Shown: positions 50,925-60,244 of the stretch, in pieces
How positions within the stretch are numbered: the stretch's first letter is position 1
Layout of the letters: every line of letters starts with the position of its first letter
DNA from: Brevibacterium sp. RIT 803
Lineage (GTDB): Bacteria > Actinomycetota > Actinomycetes > Actinomycetales > Brevibacteriaceae
Reading direction: 5' to 3'
DNA length: 64,000 bases
Assembly: GCF_016892625.1 (NCBI RefSeq)
Contig: NZ_JAFEMW010000001.1
Span: 1,364,001 to 1,428,000 of the forward strand
The notes under the pieces: generated by a model
What the model saw: only the letters and a program-made list of their open reading frames with translations
The model's database searches: none
Told to the model about the DNA's origin: nothing
Program-made: the position numbers and the translations under genes

Positions 50925-51931
50925 CGGTGGCTGTCTTCCGCTTCGAAGCCGTAGTCGGCGACGGTGTCATCGGCGATCGCCTGTTTCAACTTCTCGAGGC
51001 CGCCGTGGTCGGCGGTCAGTCGCGCTCCATCGTCGTCAGGGACGATCGGGACTTCTGTCGGAGCGGTGACGAAGTCGAAATCGCCCTCGCTGATCCCCTC
51101 GAGCTGGGATACCAGTTTGACCAGCGTGCTGGCGTTGAGTCCGGAGTCCACGGTGAGGGACGGGCTGAGCACTCGGACCAGTTCAGCCATCTTCAGCGGG
51201 TCGAACTCATAGTCCGCAGACAACAGCTGAGTACCGACTGCACGGATGAATTCCTGTTGATTGTGGATTCGCTGCAGGTCTCCGTTCGGGAATGCTGTGC
51301 GTTCGGATATGAAGGCGAGCGCAGCTGCGCCGTTAAGCGTGTTGGAACCGACCCTGAACTCATGGTCACCGGATTCGAACGCCGTCGACGACTCGACCTC
51401 CACCCCTCCGACGAGCTCGGTCAGATCGCTGAGACCAGTGAGATCGATGACCGCAACATGGTCGACGGTGATGGCAAGGAACTCGGATACCGTCTGCACG
51501 GCCAGCGGCAGACCCCCGATCTCAGCAGAGGATTCGACCGTGCCCTGCCCGTGTCCGGGTACCGGCACCCAGGTGTCATTCGGGATGGAGACGAGCTGGA
51601 CCCCGCTGCGGTCGGCGGGAATATGGACGACCATGATCATGTCCGTCGGGAATCCTGTGGCGTCAGTCGTGGCTGTGGCGGCGGTGGAGTCCGGGGCAGG
51701 TTCCGGAGCGTTGGTGCCGAGGAGGAGAATGTCGGTCGCCGCCGGCCCAGCGCTCTTGTCCTGCTGCTTCGATGCCTCCAGCTGCTTCGCCAGAGCAGGA
51801 CTGTCCGACTTCGCAGTCCCCGCGTCCCATGACAAGCCCAGATACCCTGTGTACACGCCGGCACCCGCGCCGACGAGGAGGAGGGCGACGACAGTGAGGC
51901 CCGCCACAATGATGATCCTCTGCTTCTTCAT
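50921..51931 (-). CDS. Atypical LytR-CpsA-Psr (LCP) family protein
   Basis: A 336-residue protein with one N-terminal membrane helix (about 6-28). The LCP core shows TDILLLGTN, TDMIMVVHIPADRSGVQLVSIPNDTWVPVPGHG and ISERTAFPNGDLQRIHNQQEFI. LCP enzymes attach glycopolymers to peptidoglycan. Here the usual SIPRD arginine is Asn, and the usual R-SDTM segment reads FPTDMI. Key lipid-phosphate contacts may therefore be lost. It overlaps the aminotransferase upstream and the LuxR gene downstream, both by ATGA. Confidence 0.85.
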   Translation of the reverse strand: MKKQRIIIVAGLTVVALLLVGAGAGVYTGYLGLSWDAGTAKSDSPALAKQLEASKQQDKSAGPAATDILLLGTNAPEPAPDSTAATATTDATGFPTDMIMVVHIPADRSGVQLVSIPNDTWVPVPGHGQGTVESSAEIGGLPLAVQTVSEFLAITVDHVAVIDLTGLSDLTELVGGVEVESSTAFESGDHEFRVGSNTLNGAAALAFISERTAFPNGDLQRIHNQQEFIRAVGTQLLSADYEFDPLKMAELVRVLSPSLTVDSGLNASTLVKLVSQLEGISEGDFDFVTAPTEVPIVPDDDGARLTADHGGLEKLKQAIADDTVADYGFEAEDSHR

Positions 51932-53061
51932 ACTCCGACCACCTCATCGATGAGGGCCGCGATTTCCGCGACCACTAGTCTCCGGTCCTCCACAGGAAGA
52001 TCCGTACTGGACGGCAGCGCAAGCCCCGTCCGGAACAGCTCCTCTGCGCGCCCTGTGATGTAACGCCGGTCGCAGCCTTTGTGGACGGGCTGCAGGTGCA
52101 TCGGCTTGAAAACGGGGCGAGTCTCGACTCCGCGGCGCAGCAGGGATTCGCTCACCGACCAGGCATCGGTGCCGGATTCGGCCCCGACGATGAGCACGCT
52201 CATCCAACAGTTGCCGTCTGCGGCGTCGAGGACTCGCATCCCTCTGACTCCATTCAATGATTCGTCATAAGCCCGGTAGTGGGAGCGTTTGATCGCCAAG
52301 ATCTCCTCGAGCCTCTCGAGCTGGGCCAGACCGAGTGCCGCGAGAAGGTTGGACAATCGGTAGTTGTACCCCACCTCGGTGTGCTCATAGTGCACCACAG
52401 GCTGCCGCGCCTGGGTCGAGAGGTAGCGGACCCGTTCCGCAGTTTCAGGATCAGAGCAGAGGACTGCGCCGCCCGAGGAAGTGGTGATGATCTTATTGCC
52501 GTTGAATGACAGTGCGGCAACCTCACCGAACGATCCGGCCGGAGCCCCGCCGAGGTTGGCACCCAAAGACTCCGCGGCATCGGAGATGACGACGGCGCCA
52601 TAGGCTGCCGCGATCTGCCCGATTCGCAGGTAGTCCGCAGGGCGCCCATAGAGATCGACGGGCATCACAGCACGGATCGGACTCCTTGTGGCGAGGGAAT
52701 CGACACAGGCAGCCTCGAGCGCTTCGACCTCCATCAGACCTGCGTCGTCGCAGTCGATGAACACCGGTTCGGCGCCGACGTAGTGGAGGGCATTGACCGT
52801 CGCGGCAAAGGTGAGCGTCGACACCGCCACGCGGTCTCCGCGACCGATCCCCTGCGCCAGCAGCGCCAGGTGCAGAGCCGCGGTTCCAGAACTCACTGCC
52901 ACTGCATGTGTGCGGCCCGTGACGGTGGCCAAACGCGATTCGAACTCATCGAGCTGAGGCCCGGCCGGAGCCACCCAGCCGGATCGCAGGGCGGCGACTA
53001 CCGCTCTTTCTTCCTTCGCCCCCACTGATGGAAGGCACAGGGGAATACGCATCGCCATCAT
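51928..53061 (-). CDS. DegT/DnrJ/EryC1/StrS-family aminotransferase
   Basis: A 377-residue PLP sugar aminotransferase. AVSSGTAALHLALLAQGIGRGDRVAVSTLTFAATVNALHYVGAEPVFID opens the fold. SFNGNKIITTSSGGAV contains the PLP lysine, and GYNYRLSNLLAALGLAQLERL is family-typical. The SFNGNK form resembles PglE/LegC-type enzymes that aminate 4-keto sugars. It follows the FlaA1-type dehydratase in an overlapping operon, which would supply exactly such a 4-keto sugar. Start is ATG 53061 (TGATG junction). Confidence 0.93.
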   Translation of the reverse strand: MMAMRIPLCLPSVGAKEERAVVAALRSGWVAPAGPQLDEFESRLATVTGRTHAVAVSSGTAALHLALLAQGIGRGDRVAVSTLTFAATVNALHYVGAEPVFIDCDDAGLMEVEALEAACVDSLATRSPIRAVMPVDLYGRPADYLRIGQIAAAYGAVVISDAAESLGANLGGAPAGSFGEVAALSFNGNKIITTSSGGAVLCSDPETAERVRYLSTQARQPVVHYEHTEVGYNYRLSNLLAALGLAQLERLEEILAIKRSHYRAYDESLNGVRGMRVLDAADGNCWMSVLIVGAESGTDAWSVSESLLRRGVETRPVFKPMHLQPVHKGCDRRYITGRAEELFRTGLALPSSTDLPVEDRRLVVAEIAALIDEVVGV

Positions 53062-54965
53062 GACCAGCTCGTCCCGGCGAGGTCGAGCTTGCCCGTTGTC
53101 TGACTGACCCCGGTTACTTCGACGGCAGGCATCTCAGCGAGAACCTCGACGGCTGTCAGTGCGGCAACCGCGCCGTCCACGACCTCCAGATAGCAGTCCC
53201 GGATGTTCTCGAGAGTGGCCCCTGGGGTGGGAACGTCCGCCGGATCCAATGGTGCGACTTCTACCGTCCACGACACCCCGTTGGCCGAAGTTCGTTCGAT
53301 TTCGTCGGGAGAGAACAGCTCTTCGTGCAGTTTCTCCCCCGCGCGCAGGCCGGTGTAGACGATGGGACAGGACCGCCCCGTCAGTGCCATCACTCGTGTC
53401 GCCAGATCGACGATGCGGACAGGTTTGCCCATGTCGAGTACCTGTGTCTGGCCGCTGCCGCCCAGCGCTGCGGCCCGCAGCACCAGGAGGCAGGCTTCGG
53501 GAATGGTCATGAAGAACCGTGTGACGTCCGGATGTGTCACGGTCAGCGGTCCGCCGCGACGGATCTGATCGGCAAAGGAGATGAGCACCGAGCCACGTGA
53601 GCCGAGGACATTTCCGAAGCGCACCGACACATAAGGAAGGCCCGTTGCAGCCGCATAGTAGGCGGTGAAGCGTTCTGCGACGAACTTCGACCGTCCCAAC
53701 TCGCTGCTGGGATTCGCTGCCTTATCCGTGGAGATGTTGACGAATCGGCCGACACCGTGTTTCCGGGCCGCACGCAGAACATTCAACGAACCGTGCACAT
53801 TGGTCTTCCACCCTTCAGCGGGATAGCTTTCGAGCATCGGAAGATGCTTGAGCGCAGCCGCATGGATGACGATGTCCGGCTTGTGCTTGGCGAAGGCGTG
53901 ATCCAGGGCCTGCGGATCACGGATATCGGCGAGGACGAGATCAGGAGAATCCATCAGCGCTCGGCCTTCGAGACTCATACACAGCGCGTGCAGCTCAGAC
54001 TCATCGCGATCGAGCATGATCAGTCGACTCGGGCCGTGCCTCGAGATGATCCTGCACAGCTCAGAACCGATAGAGCCGCCGGCACCGGTGACAAGGACGG
54101 TACGGCCCTCGACGAGATGAGAGATCTGATCACTCTCGGGTTCGATGGCGGGTCTGCCGATGAGGTCTGTGACGTCGAGGTCGCGGATATCGGAGAGCCC
54201 GATGTCCGATGAGAGCATGTCCAAGGGCGAGGGCACCGCCCGCACCCAGGTCGTCTCCGGTTCCAGGCGCTGGACCAGTGAAGCGAACACCTGCGCCGGT
54301 GCATCGGCGATGCCGACGATGACTCCGGCGGCATGCGAAGCGGCAACCACCTCGGCGACGGAAGATGTGGTGCCGCGGACAGGAACACCGTGGATGAGCT
54401 GCCGAGCCTTAGTCGGGTCATCGTCGATGATGGCCACGGGACGGTAGGGGCTGAGCGGATCTGCCATCATCTGCGAGACCAGCGAAGCACCGAGGTCACC
54501 GGCACCGACGATGATGACCGGCTCGCCGGCCACTGGCACGAGTCGCAGCTGTTGGAGGACTCGGACGAGCTGCCTGACGAAGACCATGAGACCTTGGGCG
54601 AAGAGCAGAGCCAGAAGCAGCCAGGGGATGTCCTCCCGGTATTCCGGCACTGCTCCCATCACGGCGGTGCCCGTGAAGAGGATGGCCGCGACTACGCCCT
54701 GATTGCGCAGTTCGCGGTCGGAGCCGAGCTGATACCGGTTCCGATATAGCGAGAGCAGGTAGCCCAAACCGAGCTGCCCGATGACGAGTGTCGGCAGCAG
54801 GAGAAGAAACTCGCCGCCCCAGACCCGACCGAAGAGGGAGACAACGAGGAACCACGAAACGATCAGTGCTGACCCGTCGAGACAAGCCAGGCCGAGAGCA
54901 CTGGAGTAGGGCCGGCGACGAGGACTGTCACCGGCGGATGGCAAGGGGGCTGGGAGATCATTCAT
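53058..54965 (-). CDS. FlaA1/CapD-type nucleoside-diphosphate-sugar dehydratase (membrane)
   Basis: A 635-residue protein. About four N-terminal helices (residues 20-130) are followed by a CoA-binding-like Rossmann domain (VIIVGAGDLGASLV). The SDR domain has TGAGGSIGSELCRIISRHGP and DIVIHAAALKHLPMLE, with the catalytic TDKAANPSSELGRSK. Relatives make 4-keto-6-deoxy UDP-GlcNAc, the first step to amino-deoxy sugars such as bacillosamine. The classical Met in NVMGASK is Leu here (ELGRSK). Start ATG 54965 has no strong ribosome site. First gene of the minus-strand chain. Confidence 0.92.
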   Translation of the reverse strand: MNDLPAPLPSAGDSPRRRPYSSALGLACLDGSALIVSWFLVVSLFGRVWGGEFLLLLPTLVIGQLGLGYLLSLYRNRYQLGSDRELRNQGVVAAILFTGTAVMGAVPEYREDIPWLLLALLFAQGLMVFVRQLVRVLQQLRLVPVAGEPVIIVGAGDLGASLVSQMMADPLSPYRPVAIIDDDPTKARQLIHGVPVRGTTSSVAEVVAASHAAGVIVGIADAPAQVFASLVQRLEPETTWVRAVPSPLDMLSSDIGLSDIRDLDVTDLIGRPAIEPESDQISHLVEGRTVLVTGAGGSIGSELCRIISRHGPSRLIMLDRDESELHALCMSLEGRALMDSPDLVLADIRDPQALDHAFAKHKPDIVIHAAALKHLPMLESYPAEGWKTNVHGSLNVLRAARKHGVGRFVNISTDKAANPSSELGRSKFVAERFTAYYAAATGLPYVSVRFGNVLGSRGSVLISFADQIRRGGPLTVTHPDVTRFFMTIPEACLLVLRAAALGGSGQTQVLDMGKPVRIVDLATRVMALTGRSCPIVYTGLRAGEKLHEELFSPDEIERTSANGVSWTVEVAPLDPADVPTPGATLENIRDCYLEVVDGAVAALTAVEVLAEMPAVEVTGVSQTTGKLDLAGTSWS

Positions 54966-55288
54966 TGTTTTCACGAGGCCCAGGATTGCCCAGTCATCGC
55001 ACAGCCGATAGGGGGTTACCTCCGGACAGCCGCGTGTCATTACTCTGTCATGATCAGGTCATCACTGGCTCCCGATACTCAGTCACCCGCTATGACCTGG
55101 AACTCGTGGATCAATCCCTCTCTGATCGCGCCTCAGACACTCGACCGCCCCGAGATTCCGCCTTCGACGGTTGACCGCACGGAGTCTGCGGATGACCGTA
55201 GACCGCGGTGATCTCGACGGTTTCACGTCCCGCGTGCTCCTATTCTGAGAGCGTCAGCGAGAGCACAGATCAGGGACGGTGAAGCAGC
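54966..55288. other. 323-bp divergent region in the polysaccharide locus
   Basis: Lies between the dehydratase (minus) and the GT4 gene (plus). I see no gene. A TATTCT at 55241 could be the plus-strand -10, but no -35 fits well. TTGACC at 55171 has no matching -10. The control of both arms of the locus presumably lies here. Confidence 0.45.
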
Positions 55289-56359
55289 GTGAGGATCGGC
55301 ATATTAGCCAGCACCGGTGGGATGTTGGATTCCTTCTTCATCGAGATCGCACAATCATGGCGATCGTATGGGCACGCCGTCAGCTTCGCCGCCGGATCAC
55401 CGATGGTCTCGGACCAGGCGACTCTGATCCCCGGGCTCTCCCGTCGTCCCGACCCGAGGACGTTGCGAGCCCTGGCCGGCCTGCGGCAGTGGTCGGAGGG
55501 CGAGGCTCTCGATGTCATCGTCACGAACTCGGCAACCGCCTCGGCGCTGGTGAGACTTGCCGGGACGAGAGCACCTGTCGTCTATTTCTGTCACGGGCTG
55601 CACTGGAACGATCTCCGTTCGATCGGGGACCGCGTGTGGCCGGTCATCGAGCGCATGCTCCTGCCGCGCACCGCAGGCGTCATCTCGCTCAATTCGGACG
55701 ACCAGGCATGGTTCGCTGGCCGCATTGAGAGCCGCCGTCGGCTGCATCTGTCGGCCGGGGTCGGTCTCGACCTGGCTCGATACCCCGTCCGAGACCTACC
55801 AGGCGGGCCTCTGCGACTGTGCTGGATCGGGGAGTTCTCCCCTCGCAAACGTCCGCATCTGGCTCTGGACACAGCGGCCGAACTGCAACGGCGAGGAATC
55901 GACTTCCACCTCGAGATGCTCGGCGAGGGAGTCTTTCGCGCACAGATCCAGGCCGAGATCTCTGACCGGGGACTGTCGGGATGCGTCACTGCGGATGGCC
56001 CGGGTGACGCGGCCGCTGTGCTCACGGACAGTCACGCTCTGGTGCACACCGCGCAGTGGGAGGGTCTGCCCCGAGTCATGTTGGAGAGCTTGGCGATCGG
56101 CCGAGGCAGCTATGCATTCGACGTCAAGGGTGTGCGTGACATTCCTCTGGCTCAACTGAGCGTCGACGGCGACGCAGTGCAGCTGGCCACCCTGATCGCC
56201 TCTGACTGGGAATCGGGACGACTGCGCCGCCCACTGGACTTCGACCGAGACCTCCTCGACTACTCACATGGCGCCGATGGGATCCGGCAGTTCCTGCCCA
56301 GTTTCATCCACACCGTTTCCTCGAGGTCGAATCGGCGGAGAGAACCTCATGTCGAATGA
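55289..56359 (+). CDS. GT4-type glycosyltransferase
   Basis: A 356-residue GT-B transferase. MRIGILASTGGMLDSFFIEIAQSWRSYGH is the N-terminal Rossmann domain; YFCHGLHWNDL and WIGEFSPRKRPHLALDTAAEL are typical. The HTAQWEGLPRVMLESLAIG segment holds the EX7E-like donor-binding acids. GTG at 55289 is the chosen start. It overlaps the following GT2 by 11 bp, so the pair is co-translated. Adds one sugar to the repeating unit; donor and linkage unknown. Confidence 0.88.
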   Translation: MRIGILASTGGMLDSFFIEIAQSWRSYGHAVSFAAGSPMVSDQATLIPGLSRRPDPRTLRALAGLRQWSEGEALDVIVTNSATASALVRLAGTRAPVVYFCHGLHWNDLRSIGDRVWPVIERMLLPRTAGVISLNSDDQAWFAGRIESRRRLHLSAGVGLDLARYPVRDLPGGPLRLCWIGEFSPRKRPHLALDTAAELQRRGIDFHLEMLGEGVFRAQIQAEISDRGLSGCVTADGPGDAAAVLTDSHALVHTAQWEGLPRVMLESLAIGRGSYAFDVKGVRDIPLAQLSVDGDAVQLATLIASDWESGRLRRPLDFDRDLLDYSHGADGIRQFLPSFIHTVSSRSNRRREPHVE

Positions 56360-57392
56360 TGCTCTGATATCCGTCATCATCCCCGTCCACAACGGCGAGA
56401 GGTACCTGCAGGACTGCCTGTGGTCGGTACTCACCCAGTGCCACGAACATCTTGAGCTCATCGTCGTCGACGACGGTTCTACCGACGGCACTCCGAAGAT
56501 CCTTGAGGATTTCAGCTCCCGGGACCCGCGGATCATTCGTCTTCAGACCGATCATGCCGGGGCCGCGGAGGCTCGCAATGCAGCGCTGGCGAAGGCGCGG
56601 GGCGAATGGATCATGTTCGTCGACGCCGACGACCAGCTCCTCAGCCCTTGTCTGCTCGAAGCGATAGCCGACTGCTCGGATTCCGCCCTCGACGTGGTCA
56701 CCTTCGAGACCAGCAGCAACTCCGCCGACATCGCTGATGCCGACGACGCTGCGCTCCTCGCGCGGCACAGGTGCATCGCCGGCGAAACTCGCCTGACGCA
56801 GCCGAGGCGGGTTCTCGATCCGTCCTATCTGGTCCCGAAGATCATCGACGAATCGTTCAATACGGTGTGGAACAAGGCTTATCGTCGTGCAGCTGTGGCC
56901 CGGTCAGGGGCGCGATTCCCTGGCGGGATCCACCTCGGCGAAGATCTGCTGTTCAATCTCTCCTTCGCCCGTGCACCTGCAATCGGGAGCCATCTTCCCC
57001 TGCTGGGCTACTACTACCGGCGAGACAATTTCGCCTCGGTGACCACACGGTTCGTCCCTGGAAAACACGATGAGCTGATGCTCGTCAACGACTCTCTGCA
57101 GCAATTCGCCTCGGACCTGAGCTCGCCCGAGCTGTTCGCCGCGGCCGGATATATCCGAGCCAAGAATGCGGTGTCCTCGATCAGGGACCTCCACCACCGG
57201 CAGTGTTCTCTCCCCCTGCGAGAGAAGCTGGCGGCGGCCAAGACCTATCGGGGCGCGGCAACACGGGTGGCCAGTCGCGGTCTGAGACCCGTTCAGCTGA
57301 TGTTCGGCACCGTCTACAATGTGCTCGATCATCGAGTGCTGTTCCTCCTCACCGGGTTCCTCGCCGCGGCGAACCGGCGGGCCATTCGCTGA
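56349..57392 (+). CDS. GT2-family glycosyltransferase
   Basis: A 347-residue GT-A transferase. SVIIPVHNGERYLQDCLWSVLTQ and IVVDDGSTDGTPKIL bind nucleotide, and IMFVDADDQLL carries the DxD metal site. ATG 56349 has GGAGAG before it. It overlaps the GT4 gene by 11 bp and converges on the EpsG-like gene. A C-terminal hydrophobic segment (about 325-342) may attach it to the membrane. Confidence 0.92.
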   Translation: MSNDALISVIIPVHNGERYLQDCLWSVLTQCHEHLELIVVDDGSTDGTPKILEDFSSRDPRIIRLQTDHAGAAEARNAALAKARGEWIMFVDADDQLLSPCLLEAIADCSDSALDVVTFETSSNSADIADADDAALLARHRCIAGETRLTQPRRVLDPSYLVPKIIDESFNTVWNKAYRRAAVARSGARFPGGIHLGEDLLFNLSFARAPAIGSHLPLLGYYYRRDNFASVTTRFVPGKHDELMLVNDSLQQFASDLSSPELFAAAGYIRAKNAVSSIRDLHHRQCSLPLREKLAAAKTYRGAATRVASRGLRPVQLMFGTVYNVLDHRVLFLLTGFLAAANRRAIR

Positions 57393-57431
57393 AGGGACAC
57401 ATGCCGGCGATGCCCCGCACCGACGCAGGTC

Positions 57432-57475
57432 TCAGGGGCTGAGCAGCCTGCCCGCCATCAGGTGTTGAGCAGCTT
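57432..57475 (-). repeat. 18-bp duplication of the EpsG-like gene 3' end
   Basis: On the minus strand the last 18 bases of the gene with its TGA (57458-57475) recur at 57432-57449, with about four changes and an 8-base interval. Both copies have a GCTGCTCA core and end CCTGA. Confidence 0.7.
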
Positions 57476-58552
57476 GTCCATCGCGCCGATGTACTGACTC
57501 CAGCCGAGGAAGGCGACCATGAGCCCGACACTTCCCAGTCCCTGTCTCCACCCCTTCAGACAGAGCACCGGGACCGTCACGATCAGCGGCACGATCGACC
57601 AGGAATAGGCCGCGACCCTGTCGCTGTAGTAGACGAACCCCAATGCCAGGTAGTACGTATTGAGGATGACGAAGGCATGGAACAGCGGTCGGTACCAGGC
57701 AGGCAGACCATCGATCGTCCTCAGCACGATATAGCCCATCACCAGGACGCAGAGGCCGAGAATCCAGAAGTCCGGCCTGTTCGTCCCGCCGGTGTACAGA
57801 TCGGCGTTCTCAGGATCGGTGTAGGTTTCGAGTGCCTCCGACCCGGAAGCGAACGGCGCCAACAAGGTCGCGTTGAGTCCCGTGAGGAACAGAAGAGAGA
57901 ACACCGCCCATACTCCCACGAGGAAGTTGGTGGAGGACTTCGGAAGAAAGCGGATGCCGAGGAGAAGCAGCGCCGCAGGGATCGCCGACCAGTGGAAGAG
58001 AGACGCAACGGCCAACCACACGAGCGTCTGCCACAGGCGGGCCTGCCGGCAGATCGAGACCAGAGCGAGCAGAATGAACAGCAGAGACAGTCCCTGACGC
58101 AGAAGATAGCTCGAATACCCGGTGAAGAAGCCGAAGCAGAAGGTGATGTAGTAGACGACGGTCATCTGCCATACCGACCGCAGCAGCCAGAGCAGGGCGA
58201 GGGCGAGCACGATCGAGCCGAGCAGGGCGATGACGAAGAAGTAGACCTGCGGGTCATGGGTGAAGAGACCGATGAACCAGCCCAGCAGGAGGAAGGCAGG
58301 TTCGCGCCCCTCGCTGTCGTAGGTGTAGAAGACCTCGCCGGTGGGCGCGAAGCTGAGGATCTGGAATTCCGTCGAATAGATCGCCTTGTCGGAGATGTCG
58401 TAGTTCCCCAGGGCTGCGACGATGGTGTTGATCAGGATCAGCGAAATCAGCGGAAGCAGAGCATTGCTCCAATGCCGCAGCTGTGGGACTCTCCAGCTCA
58501 GAACGAGCATGAGAACCCAGACAGTCGTCACCCCGAACCAGATGGCGATCAT
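57458..58552 (-). CDS. EpsG-family polysaccharide polymerase
   Basis: A 364-residue integral membrane protein with about ten helices. YYITFCFGFFTGYSSYLLRQGLSLLFILLALVSICR is the conserved loop-helix of EpsG/O-antigen polymerase proteins, and an acidic YDSEGREPAFLLLGWFIG segment precedes it. It likely polymerises repeat units at the outer face of the membrane (Wzy-like). ATG at 58552 overlaps the BY-kinase stop (ATGA). Next to the flippase and kinases this completes the Wzx/Wzy-type pathway. Confidence 0.85.
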   Translation of the reverse strand: MIAIWFGVTTVWVLMLVLSWRVPQLRHWSNALLPLISLILINTIVAALGNYDISDKAIYSTEFQILSFAPTGEVFYTYDSEGREPAFLLLGWFIGLFTHDPQVYFFVIALLGSIVLALALLWLLRSVWQMTVVYYITFCFGFFTGYSSYLLRQGLSLLFILLALVSICRQARLWQTLVWLAVASLFHWSAIPAALLLLGIRFLPKSSTNFLVGVWAVFSLLFLTGLNATLLAPFASGSEALETYTDPENADLYTGGTNRPDFWILGLCVLVMGYIVLRTIDGLPAWYRPLFHAFVILNTYYLALGFVYYSDRVAAYSWSIVPLIVTVPVLCLKGWRQGLGSVGLMVAFLGWSQYIGAMDKLLNT

Positions 58553-59955
58553 GATCGCTTCGTGCCGCCGTCGTTGACGATCAGCGGCAGAGAAGCACTC
58601 GGGGGCTCGGACTGAATTCCGTAGGTTCGGTTTCGATCGGCCTCCGCCGCTGACAATTCGGACCTGTTGAGCACGAGACCGATCGGAGCGCCCAGTTCAT
58701 CCAGAGCCCTGACGGATTCTGCGACGGCTCGGGACTTCACCAGTCCGGCGCCCGCGACAAGGAGGGTCCTGCTGGCCAGTCGGGAGAGGACGAGTCCGTC
58801 TGCCACAGGCAGCAATGGTGGGCCGTCGAGAATGACGAGGTCGAACCTGCCTGCCAGTGCGGACACCAGTTCGGCCATTGCACGGGTCTCGAGCAGCTCC
58901 GCGGGATTGGGCGGAATCTCTCCGGCCGTGAGCACACCGAGGTCATGATCGCCCCAGGTCTGCAGCAGCTCATTCAAGTCGAGGCCTCCGACCAAGGCGG
59001 TCGTGAGGCCGGCCGCATTCTCCAATCCCAGACGTGAGGCGACACTCGGTCGTCGCAGGTCGGCATCGACGAGGACGACACGCTGCCCCGCGCGGGCGCT
59101 CGCGATGGCCAGATCGAGGCTGAGCGTGGTTTTGCCCTCCCCCGCCTGGGCCGAGGTCACGAGGAGGACGGTGCTCTCCTCGTCGACGTGGGCGAAGCGG
59201 AGATTGGTTCGCAGACGAAGAATCGACTCGCCGCGAACTCCTGAGATCGCGGGTCCGCCCTTGGCTGACTCGTGAACGATGGCGCGGTCTTCCGGGACCG
59301 CTGCCATCAATGGCGCCGAGGTGATGGCAGCCAGGTCGTCCTTCGTCCGGATTACGTTGTCGAAGGTTCCACGCACAATCGCAATGGCGATGCCTGCCGC
59401 CAGACCGAGGAGTGCACCGATGGGCGCGAAGACCCAGTTCGGCAAGCCGTCTGAAGCTTCCGGCACCACCGCCGCATTCGCCTCGATGAGGTCAATGGAT
59501 GCTGTATCGGTCTTTCCCGGGTTCTCGAGCATTTCGATCCTCTCCGTCAGACTGCGAGCCACTGCAGTCGAAAGACGAGCCGCGCCGTCCGCGTCCTCGG
59601 CCTGAGCCTGTACGGTGATGAGCACCGTCTCGGGGTCACTGAATGCTTCGACCTGTCCAGACAGCGCTTCCGCAGTGGTGTCGAGTCCCAAATCTGAGAC
59701 CACTGGTTCGAGGACGGATTCGCTGCTGACCATGCCCACATAGGTCTGGATGCGTTCCTTGATGAAATCCGAAGCCATGCGCATCTCATAGGGATCGCCT
59801 GAGGTGGGTACCGACACGAACAGCTCGGTGCGCGCTGTATACGTCGGCGGGAGCAGGGTCGATACCCCGAATCCGCCCACCCCGCCGACGAGGACGGTGA
59901 GGATGAGCAGCACGGTATGCCGGCGGAGGAGGTGGAGAGATTGCTGGAGTTTCAT
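58549..59955 (-). CDS. Polysaccharide chain-length regulator/BY-kinase fusion 1
   Basis: A 468-residue Wzz plus tyrosine-autokinase protein. Two membrane helices (about 14-34 and 172-193) flank the extracytoplasmic Wzz part. The kinase has Walker A at about 267-276 (AQAGEGKTT), A' at VVLVDADLRRP and Walker B at LVILDGPPLLP. The usual C-terminal Tyr cluster is missing: only one Tyr (NRTYGIQ) remains. It controls polymer length with the EpsG-like enzyme, whose start it overlaps. Possibly a kinase that no longer autophosphorylates. Confidence 0.92.
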   Translation of the reverse strand: MKLQQSLHLLRRHTVLLILTVLVGGVGGFGVSTLLPPTYTARTELFVSVPTSGDPYEMRMASDFIKERIQTYVGMVSSESVLEPVVSDLGLDTTAEALSGQVEAFSDPETVLITVQAQAEDADGAARLSTAVARSLTERIEMLENPGKTDTASIDLIEANAAVVPEASDGLPNWVFAPIGALLGLAAGIAIAIVRGTFDNVIRTKDDLAAITSAPLMAAVPEDRAIVHESAKGGPAISGVRGESILRLRTNLRFAHVDEESTVLLVTSAQAGEGKTTLSLDLAIASARAGQRVVLVDADLRRPSVASRLGLENAAGLTTALVGGLDLNELLQTWGDHDLGVLTAGEIPPNPAELLETRAMAELVSALAGRFDLVILDGPPLLPVADGLVLSRLASRTLLVAGAGLVKSRAVAESVRALDELGAPIGLVLNRSELSAAEADRNRTYGIQSEPPSASLPLIVNDGGTKRS

Positions 59956-60244
59956 CAGAGATCAGCTTCAGTCGGGCCGGAGAGCCGGCATGAGACGACA
60001 TCGCAGCTCAGCTCGATGTCCGGGACTCGTACTCGCGCTCTCAGCCTAGTGAGACTTGCTTCGGAAAGGACCCCTTCCCGCCACTGACTACGGTGCACCG
60101 CGATGGATGCACGGACTACCGCACATGTCAGTGGCGCATCCGCAATCCGGCAGCGAAGCCGGACAATGAACCGTCGGCGGGGACGATACTGGAGTCCGGC
60201 CCTCATCATCCTGAGGTCGCGCCCACAGTCGAGGAGGAACCCCG
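59956..60244. other. 289-bp divergent region between BY-kinase 1 and flippase
   Basis: No gene seen. GGAGGAACCC near the right end is the ribosome site of the flippase. I find no strong promoter pair or palindrome. Confidence 0.4.
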
